Source: Flavobacterium psychrophilum
Lineage (GTDB): Bacteria; Bacteroidota; Bacteroidia; Flavobacteriales; Flavobacteriaceae
Length of the DNA stretch: 12,159 bases
Assembly (NCBI GenBank): GCA_945869365.1
Contig: CAMBOW010000063.1
Span: 1-12,159 of the forward strand
Reading direction: 5' to 3'
The position numbers and the translations under genes are program-made. Of this stretch, positions 7,374 to 12,159 are shown piece by piece. The notes under the pieces are model-generated. The model saw only the letters and a program-made list of their open reading frames with translations, ran no database searches and had not been told where the DNA came from. Numbering within the stretch: the first letter of the stretch is position 1; each line of letters starts with the position of its first letter.

Positions 7374-8411
7374 ATGAAAGAAATCCAAGCATACCAATCG
7401 GTTTTAGAATTAATCGGGAACACGCCTTTAATTAAGTTACAAAACATAACCAAGTCAATACCTGGTGCGTTTTATGCTAAAGTTGAAGCATTCAATCCCG
7501 GACATTCAGCCAAAGATCGCATTGCTTTGTATATTATTGAACAAGCCGAACGCGAAGGAATTTTACAGCCTGGCGCTACAATTGTAGAAACTACCTCGGG
7601 AAATACCGGTTTTAGTTTGGCAATGGTGAGCATTATCAAAGGCTATAAATGTATAGTAGCAGTAACTTCAAAATCATCACCCGATAAAATTGATATGTTG
7701 CGCAGTATGGGTGCCAAGATTTATGTATGTCCGTGTGATGTGCCTGCCGATGACGAGAAGTCTTATTATAATGTAGCCAAGCGCTTACACCAAGAAACAC
7801 CTGGTTCGGTTTACATTAACCAGTATTTTAACGAGTTGAATAGCGCTGCACATTACCATTCTACAGGACCTGAAATTTGGGAGCAAACACAAGGAACCAT
7901 TACCCATTTGGTGGCGTGTAGCGGAACGGGTGGTACCATTTCGGGTACCGCCAAATATTTAAAAGAACAAGCCGCTCAAAACGGTACAACCATAAAAATA
8001 TTAGGGGTTGACGCCTATGGTTCGGTGTTGAAAAAATACCACGAAACCAAAGAATTTGACACCAACGAAATTTATCCCTACCGCATAGAAGGCTTAGGAA
8101 AAAATATAATTCCTTCTGCTACCAATTTTGATGTGATTGATTCCTTCACCAAAGTTACTGACGAAGACAGTGCCTATACGGCAAGGGAAATTGCCACGCA
8201 AGAAGGATTGTTTGTGGGTTATACTTCAGGAGCCGTTATGCAAGCCATCAAGCAATTAGCCGAAGCTGGTGAGTTTGACGAAAACAGTCGAGTGGTGGCC
8301 ATTTTCTCTGATCACGGCTCGCGCTATATGAGTAAAGTATTCAGCGACCAATGGATGACCGAGCAGGGTTTTACCGCCAATCCATCCGATCAAAGTATAG
8401 AGTATATTTAA
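7374..8411 (+). CDS. PLP-dependent cystathionine beta-synthase / cysteine synthase family enzyme
   Basis: This is a 345-residue fold-type II PLP enzyme. The PLP lysine is Lys47 in [10 protein letters not shown]. The substrate-carboxylate loop TSGNTG is at 74-79, and the phosphate-binding loop GTGGT at 184-188. Several C-terminal segments look more like the catalytic core of eukaryotic-type cystathionine beta-synthase than like Cys[22 protein letters not shown] (148-168), [13 protein letters not shown] and [11 protein letters not shown]. It lacks the C-terminal CBS (Bateman) domains and the N-terminal haem domain of the animal enzyme. It could condense serine with homocysteine to cystathionine, or O-acetylserine with sulfide to cysteine; sequence alone does not settle which. 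No sulfate-assimilation or methionine-cycle gene is adjacent. A strong terminator follows. Confidence 0.85.
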   Translation: MKEIQAYQSVLELIGNTPLIKLQNITKSIPGAFYAKVEAFNPGHSAKDRIALYIIEQAEREGILQPGATIVETTSGNTGFSLAMVSIIKGYKCIVAVTSKSSPDKIDMLRSMGAKIYVCPCDVPADDEKSYYNVAKRLHQETPGSVYINQYFNELNSAAHYHSTGPEIWEQTQGTITHLVACSGTGGTISGTAKYLKEQAAQNGTTIKILGVDAYGSVLKKYHETKEFDTNEIYPYRIEGLGKNIIPSATNFDVIDSFTKVTDEDSAYTAREIATQEGLFVGYTSGAVMQAIKQLAEAGEFDENSRVVAIFSDHGSRYMSKVFSDQWMTEQGFTANPSDQSIEYI

Positions 8412-8427
8412 TAGACGTATATCAAAC

Positions 8428-8457
8428 AAAAAGTCCCTTTTTTCAAGGGACTTTTTT
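8428..8457. terminator. Bidirectional intrinsic terminator between the CBS/CysK-like gene and yebC
   Basis: A perfect 12-bp inverted repeat (8428-8439 with 8445-8456) has the core arm AGTCCCTT, a 5-base TTTTC loop, an A5 left flank and a T6 right flank. It serves the convergent genes ending at 8411 (+) and 8474 (-). Confidence 0.92.
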
Positions 8458-8473
8458 ATGCGGGGAATTGAAT

Positions 8474-9187
8474 TTAATTTTCTTCCATGGTGTGGTAGAT
8501 GTTTTGCACATCATCGTCCTCTTCAATTTTTTCGAGTAACTTTTCTACCTCTGCCATTTGATCTGTACTCAACGCTTTGGTTACTTGCGGAATGCGCTCA
8601 AAACCAGAAGATAAAATTTCTATTTTACGGTTTTCCAACTCTTTTTGAATAGCGCCAAAACTTTCAAACGGGGCATAAATCAAAATGCCGTCTTCGTCTT
8701 CAAACACTTCTTCGGCTCCAAAATCGATAAATTCCAATTCCAATTCTTCAGGATCTAAATTGCCTTTGGGTATTCTAAAATTACAAGTATGATCAAACAT
8801 AAACTCAACTGAGCCTTGGGTGCCCATGGTGCCGTTGCATTTGTTAAAGTAGCTGCGAATATTAGCAACAGTTCTGTTGTTGTTATCAGTTGCGGTTTCA
8901 ATTAATATCGCAATGCCATGAGGAGCATAGCCTTCAAACAATACTTCTTTGTAGTTGGCGGTATCTTTATCAGTTGCTTTTTTGATGGCGCGTTCCACAT
9001 TTTCTTTGGGCATATTGGCCGATTTGGCATTTTGCATTACGGCACGCAAACGCGAATTGGCTTCCGGATTTGGACCGCCTTCTTTTACGGCCATCACTAT
9101 GTCTTTTCCAATACGTGTAAACGCTTTGGCCATTGCCGACCAACGTTTCATTTTTCTGCCTTTACGGAATTCAAACGCTCTTCCCAT
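8474..9187 (-). CDS. yebC: YebC/PmpR family protein (TACO1-like translation factor)
   Basis: This 237-residue protein belongs to the YebC/TACO1 family. It was long annotated as a transcriptional regulator (PmpR). More recent work on some members points to a ribosome-associated role in easing translation of proline-rich stretches. The N-terminus MGRAFEFRKGRKMKRW is the Bacteroidota form of the basic start of the family. Conserved segments include KEGGPNPEANSRLR (35-48), NMPKENVERAIKKA (58-71), EGYAPHGIAILIETATDNNN (85-104) and GTQGSVEFMF (122-131). The C-terminus is strongly acidic. The three-domain layout and length fit the family. It has its own well-formed promoter 32 bases upstream of the ATG and shares the 8428-8457 terminator, so it is probably monocistronic rather than an extension of the gcvT transcript. 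Which YebC subfamily it belongs to was not determined. Confidence 0.93.
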   Translation of the reverse strand: MGRAFEFRKGRKMKRWSAMAKAFTRIGKDIVMAVKEGGPNPEANSRLRAVMQNAKSANMPKENVERAIKKATDKDTANYKEVLFEGYAPHGIAILIETATDNNNRTVANIRSYFNKCNGTMGTQGSVEFMFDHTCNFRIPKGNLDPEELELEFIDFGAEEVFEDEDGILIYAPFESFGAIQKELENRKIEILSSGFERIPQVTKALSTDQMAEVEKLLEKIEEDDDVQNIYHTMEEN

Positions 9188-9218
9188 TTCTATCGATTAT
9201 TATGTGCTAATTTTTTTG

Positions 9219-9248
9219 CAAAAATAGAACTTATCTTTGTTTATACAA
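9219..9248 (-). promoter_or_regulatory. Predicted Bacteroidota-type promoter of yebC
   Basis: On the minus strand, TTG (9248-9246) is followed after exactly 19 bases by TATTTTTG (9226-9219). Both elements match the consensus and the spacing is ideal. This is the best promoter in the window. The heptamer array ends just upstream, at 9254. Confidence 0.72.
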
Positions 9249-9253
9249 TTTTT

Positions 9254-9320
9254 AACTCCCACTTCCAACTCCCAACTTCCATCTTCACGCTTCCAACTTC
9301 CCACTTCCAACTCCCAACTT
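9254..9320. repeat. Degenerate 7-base tandem repeat array (ACTTCCA-like) after gcvT
   Basis: From 9261 to 9316 eight consecutive 7-base units stay in register, with consensus ACTTCCA or ACTCCCA. An imperfect unit precedes them and a 4-base partial unit (9317-9320) follows. Three units are exactly ACTTCCA (9261, 9275, 9303) and two are ACTCCCA (9268, 9310). The plus strand has a single G in 67 bases. The last two bases overlap the gcvT stop codon (9319-9321). A gcvT transcript reads the G-rich complement, with GG or GGG recurring every seven bases. Confidence 0.85.
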
Positions 9321-10401
9321 ATTTTTTATAAAACGGCAACTTCACTACTTTGGCAGCCACGTCGTTTTTACGGATGCGAATAAAGATGTTGCTATCAACA
9401 GCCGCATGAGCAGTATGTACATACCCCATTCCAATTCCTTTTCCTAAACTCGGCGCCATGGTACCAGAAGTTACGATGCCAATTACAGTTCCATCGGCAT
9501 CCCCAATTTCATAATCGTGACGAGGAACGGCGCGCTCAAGCATTTCAAACGCCACCAATTTTCGAGCAACCCCATTTTCTTTTTGAGCCAATAAAGCTTG
9601 GTCGTTGGTAAATGATTTAGAAAATTTAGTAATCCAACCTAAACCAGCTTCAATAGGTGAGGTGCTGTCGTTGATGTCGTTTCCGTACAAACAAAAGCCC
9701 ATTTCCAAACGCAAGGTGTCGCGCGCTGCCAAACCAATGGGTTTGATGCCAAAGGCTGCTCCGGCTTCAAAGGCCTTGTTCCATATGGTTTCCACTTCAC
9801 TGTTTTTGCAATAAATTTCAAATCCTCCTGAGCCCGTATAGCCAGTAGCCGAAATGATTACGTGTTCAAAACCTGCAAAATCACCCACCACAAAATGGTA
9901 ATAGGCAATGCTGCTTAAATCAACCGAAGTCAAGGATTGCATGGCTTCAACCGCTTTTGGTCCTTGAATGGCCAACAACGAATAGTCGTCAGACAAATTG
10001 CGCATGTCTACGCCCATATCATTGTGACTGCTGATCCAGTTCCAATCTTTTTCAATATTTGATGCATTCACCACCAATAAATATTGGTCTTCTTTCATTT
10101 TATAGACAATCAAATCGTCTACAATACCCCCGTCATTATTAGGAAAACAAGAATATTGCGCACGACCAATCGTGAGCGTTGACGCATCGTTTGAGGTTAC
10201 TTTTTGAATCAAGGCTAAAGCGTGTTCGCCCGTTAACAAAAATTCACCCATGTGCGACACATCAAAAACACCCACCGCAGTGCGTACAGATTCGTGTTCG
10301 GCGTTCACGCCTTCATAGGTAATGGGCATGTTGTAGCCCGCAAACGGCAACATTTTGGCGCCTAAACTTTCGTGTATGTGATGCAATGCAGTATTTTTCA
10401 T
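9319..10401 (-). CDS. gcvT: Aminomethyltransferase, glycine cleavage system T protein
   Basis: GcvT takes the aminomethyl group held on lipoyl-GcvH and, with tetrahydrofolate, releases ammonia and forms 5,10-methylene-THF. At 360 residues it matches the usual length. Visible family features are [10 protein letters not shown] (18-27), [10 protein letters not shown] (44-53), and [10 protein letters not shown] (91-100), whose Asp pair (95-96) includes the catalytic aspartate. VNASNIEKD lies at 111-119, the folate-site segment [13 protein letters not shown] at about 187-199, and SPIEAGLGW further on. gcvH and gcvP are not in the window; separated gcv genes are usual in Bacteroidota. Its -7 element and both flanks adjoin 7-base repeat arrays. 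No hairpin terminator is visible before yebC. Confidence 0.95.
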   Translation of the reverse strand: MKNTALHHIHESLGAKMLPFAGYNMPITYEGVNAEHESVRTAVGVFDVSHMGEFLLTGEHALALIQKVTSNDASTLTIGRAQYSCFPNNDGGIVDDLIVYKMKEDQYLLVVNASNIEKDWNWISSHNDMGVDMRNLSDDYSLLAIQGPKAVEAMQSLTSVDLSSIAYYHFVVGDFAGFEHVIISATGYTGSGGFEIYCKNSEVETIWNKAFEAGAAFGIKPIGLAARDTLRLEMGFCLYGNDINDSTSPIEAGLGWITKFSKSFTNDQALLAQKENGVARKLVAFEMLERAVPRHDYEIGDADGTVIGIVTSGTMAPSLGKGIGMGYVHTAHAAVDSNIFIRIRKNDVAAKVVKLPFYKK

Positions 10402-10428
10402 GAGTGTGTTAGGTTTAATTTAGTGTCG

Positions 10429-10436
10429 CAAAAATA
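10429..10436 (-). promoter_or_regulatory. Predicted -7 element of gcvT
   Basis: On the minus strand TATTTTTG (10436-10429) matches TAnnTTTG exactly, 27 bases before the ATG. The -33 position falls inside the CGGTTNT heptamer array starting at 10451 and has no TTG there. Confidence 0.5.
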
Positions 10437-10450
10437 CTTAAAAATGTGGT

Positions 10451-10541
10451 CGGTTGTCTGTTTTCGGTTATCAGTTCTCGGTTATCGGTTGTCGGTTCTC
10501 TGTTAATTACTAATTATTCATTTTTCATTATTAATTAATTA
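10451..10541. repeat. Degenerate 7-base tandem repeat array, CGGTTNT block joined in register to TTATTCA block
   Basis: Thirteen consecutive heptamers run without a phase break. Eight CGGTTNT-type units occupy 10451-10506; CGGTTGT and CGGTTAT occur twice each, CGGTTCT once, and three units vary. Five A/T-rich units of TTATTCA type follow at 10507-10541. Variation is concentrated at unit positions 2 and 6 in the first block. The array fills most of the gcvT-hutH divergent spacer (10402-10604) and has no coding potential that I can recognise. Confidence 0.85.
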
Positions 10542-10570
10542 ATTCCTCTTTTGCTTGCGTATTCCTCTTT
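10542..10570 (+). repeat. 10-bp direct repeat in the hutH upstream region
   Basis: ATTCCTCTTT occurs at 10542-10551 and again at 10561-10570, 19 bases start to start, close to two helical turns. The second copy lies between the candidate -33 and -7 elements of hutH, so it could be an operator; this is inference. Confidence 0.45.
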
Positions 10571-10585
10571 GATTGTGGAATTTTG
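10555..10585 (+). promoter_or_regulatory. Candidate promoter of hutH
   Basis: TTG (10555-10557) is followed after 20 bases by GAATTTTG (10578-10585), one mismatch from TAnnTTTG. Transcription would start about 13 bases before the ATG at 10605, giving a very short leader. Confidence 0.4.
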
Positions 10586-10604
10586 AACCACTTTATAATT
10601 TACC

Positions 10605-12116
10605 ATGGATCATACACATTACATCAGCAGCGAAACCTTGAGTTTGGAGTTGCTGCAAGAAATTTTAAGTCAACATAAAACGCTAGCCCTTTCGGAAGAA
10701 GCCCAAAACAACATCCAAAATTGCCGTACCTATTTGGACGAAAAAATGAAGGCGCATGACGAACCCATATACGGGATCAACACGGGTTTTGGTTCGTTGT
10801 GTACTGTGAAAATATCTTTGGAAAATTTAACACAACTGCAAGAAAACTTAGTTAAATCACATGCCTGTGGCATAGGGGATGAAGTACCTCAAGAAATTGT
10901 GAAGCTCATGTTGTTGCTCAAAATCCAATCCTTGAGCTATGGGTATTCGGGGGTGCAATTGCAAACCGTGCAACGATTAGTTGATTTTTATAACCACGAT
11001 ATATTGCCGGTAATCTATACCCAAGGTTCCCTGGGTGCCAGTGGTGATTTGGCTCCGTTGGCGCATTTGTCCTTGCCCTTGTTGGGCGAAGGCGAGGTCT
11101 ATTTTGAAGGAAACAAAATGTCTAGTGCGCAAGTGTTAGCCAAATTCAATTGGTCGCCCATAGCTTTGCAGTCCAAAGAGGGATTGGCTTTGCTCAACGG
11201 AACCCAATTTATGAGTGCCTATGGAACTTTTGTAACCCTAAAAGCCATGAAATTGTCGTGGTTGGCCGATTTGATTGCCACTATTTCCTTAGAGGGATTT
11301 GACGGTCGCAAAGAACCGTTTTCGGAGTTGATTCATTTTATTCGTCCGCACAAAGGTCAAATCAATACCGCTTCGCGCATCAACGAATTTTTGGAAGGCA
11401 GTGAAATCATCGCCCAACACAAAACGCAGGTGCAAGATCCGTATTCGTTTCGCTGTATACCGCAAGTACACGGGGCTTCAAAAGACGCGATTGATTACGT
11501 CAAAAAAGTAATGAAAACCGAAATCAATTCGGTAACCGACAATCCGAATGTGTTTATCGAAAGCGATCAAATCATTTCGGGCGGAAATTTTCACGGACAA
11601 CCCTTGGCCTTGGCGCTTGATTTTATGGGAATTGCCTTGTCTGAATTAGGCAGTATTTCTGAGCGCAGAACCTACCAACTCATTTCGGGAAGTCGCAATT
11701 TGACTGCTTTTTTGGTGAATAATCCGGGACTCAATTCGGGTTTTATGATTCCACAATATACCGCTGCCAGCATTGCTAGTCAGAATAAACAATTGGCAAC
11801 ACCAGCTAGTATTGACAGCATTGTATCCTCCAACGGACAAGAAGATCACGTGAGTATGGGTGCTAATGCCGCCACCAAATGTTTGCGTATAGTAGACAAT
11901 CTGGAGCGCATTTTGGCTATTGAATTGATGAATGCTTCTCAAGCCATTTCCTATCGTTCACCGCTGAAATCTAGTGTGCTAATTGAGCAATTTTTGCAGT
12001 CGTATCGAGCGATTTGTCCATTGGTTACCGAGGATAGAATCTTGTACACTGACATCGTGAATTCTGTAGAATTTTTGGGAAGTTTCCAAATAGATTTCGA
12101 TTTATTAGAAAACTAG
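10605..12116 (+). CDS. hutH: Histidine ammonia-lyase
   Basis: HutH removes ammonia from histidine to give trans-urocanate, the first step of histidine breakdown, in the cytoplasm. The 503-residue length matches the family. Ala145-Ser146-Gly147 in GSLGASGDLAPLAHL cyclises to the MIO electrophile. Other active-site segments are IYGINTGFG with Tyr56, SHACGIGDEVP (85-95), QDPYSFRCIPQVHGA (277-291), GGNFHG (326-331) and NGQEDHVSMG (410-419). The Glu-Asp-His reading of the last motif and the PQVHGA segment favour histidine over tyrosine as substrate; flavobacterial tyrosine ammonia-lyases differ at both. The stop is TAG, the only non-TAA terminal stop in the window. hutU, hutI and hutG are not visible, so the rest of the pathway, if present, lies downstream or elsewhere. 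No terminator is seen after the stop. Confidence 0.93.
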   Translation: MDHTHYISSETLSLELLQEILSQHKTLALSEEAQNNIQNCRTYLDEKMKAHDEPIYGINTGFGSLCTVKISLENLTQLQENLVKSHACGIGDEVPQEIVKLMLLLKIQSLSYGYSGVQLQTVQRLVDFYNHDILPVIYTQGSLGASGDLAPLAHLSLPLLGEGEVYFEGNKMSSAQVLAKFNWSPIALQSKEGLALLNGTQFMSAYGTFVTLKAMKLSWLADLIATISLEGFDGRKEPFSELIHFIRPHKGQINTASRINEFLEGSEIIAQHKTQVQDPYSFRCIPQVHGASKDAIDYVKKVMKTEINSVTDNPNVFIESDQIISGGNFHGQPLALALDFMGIALSELGSISERRTYQLISGSRNLTAFLVNNPGLNSGFMIPQYTAASIASQNKQLATPASIDSIVSSNGQEDHVSMGANAATKCLRIVDNLERILAIELMNASQAISYRSPLKSSVLIEQFLQSYRAICPLVTEDRILYTDIVNSVEFLGSFQIDFDLLEN

Positions 12117-12143
12117 TTTAAGGAATCAGTATACAATTTTTTC

Positions 12144-12159
12144 ATGCAAAATTCACCAC
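12144..12159 (+). CDS. Possible start of the next gene (MQNSP...), truncated by window edge
   Basis: An ATG at 12144, preceded by a T-run of the kind often seen before Bacteroidota starts, opens a frame (M-Q-N-S-P) that runs off the window. It lies 27 bases after the hutH stop on the same strand, so it could be co-transcribed with hutH. Five codons are too few to identify it or to prove that it is coding. Confidence 0.28.

Noticed and set aside
4219..8411. ltaE, ptrB and the CBS/CysK-like gene read as a single dedicated amino-acid pathway operon.
   Set aside because: ltaE and ptrB are close enough to be co-transcribed, but the third gene has its own -7 element and the three reactions do not form a chain.
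9254..9320. Considered as a CRISPR array.
   Set aside because: Units are 7 bases with no spacers between them, and no cas genes are nearby.

Overview
The window reads as chromosomal housekeeping DNA from a member of the Bacteroidota, most likely a Flavobacterium-like Flavobacteriales. Three things support this. The YebC protein has the N-terminus typical of this group (MGRAFEFRKGRKMKRW). Start codons lack Shine-Dalgarno sequences and sit in A/T-rich leaders. Several genes are preceded by the TAnnTTTG -7 element of Bacteroidota promoters, in two cases with a TTG about 18-19 bases upstream. No phage, transposon, integrase, CRISPR, tRNA or rRNA signal was found, and no gene-free stretch exceeds about 200 bases.

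Layout, left to right. The last 19 codons of a DUF47/PhoU-like gene are followed at once by pit, a phosphate permease (both +). A perfect bidirectional terminator separates pit from lpxD (-), a lipid A acyltransferase. A divergent spacer leads to an exported Rieske [2Fe-2S] lipoprotein (+), whose stop codon lies one base from the stop of prfB (-). prfB encodes release factor 2 and carries an intact programmed +1 frameshift, so the gene runs to 4131. A divergent promoter region leads to ltaE (threonine aldolase) and ptrB (oligopeptidase B), 14 bases apart and probably co-transcribed. A cystathionine beta-synthase/cysteine synthase-like gene follows with its own -7 element. A second perfect bidirectional terminator separates it from yebC (-). 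gcvT (-) lies upstream of yebC, and divergent from gcvT is hutH (+), histidine ammonia-lyase. A possible next gene begins at the right edge.

Functional themes are phosphate uptake, envelope lipid A, translation (RF2 and YebC), peptide breakdown, and amino-acid and one-carbon metabolism. LtaE produces glycine from threonine, GcvT is the T-protein of glycine cleavage, HutH starts histidine breakdown, and the PLP enzyme handles serine, homocysteine or cysteine. These genes look like neighbours rather than one dedicated pathway.

The most unusual features are not genes. gcvT is flanked on both sides by degenerate tandem repeats with an exact 7-base period. One array, ACTTCCA-like, runs up to and into its stop codon. 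The other, CGGTTNT-like, switches in register to TTATTCA-like and fills the gcvT-hutH spacer. The RF2 frameshift site is also notable, because it keeps a strong AGGAGG in a lineage that hardly uses Shine-Dalgarno pairing for initiation. I found no evidence of an undescribed multi-gene system.
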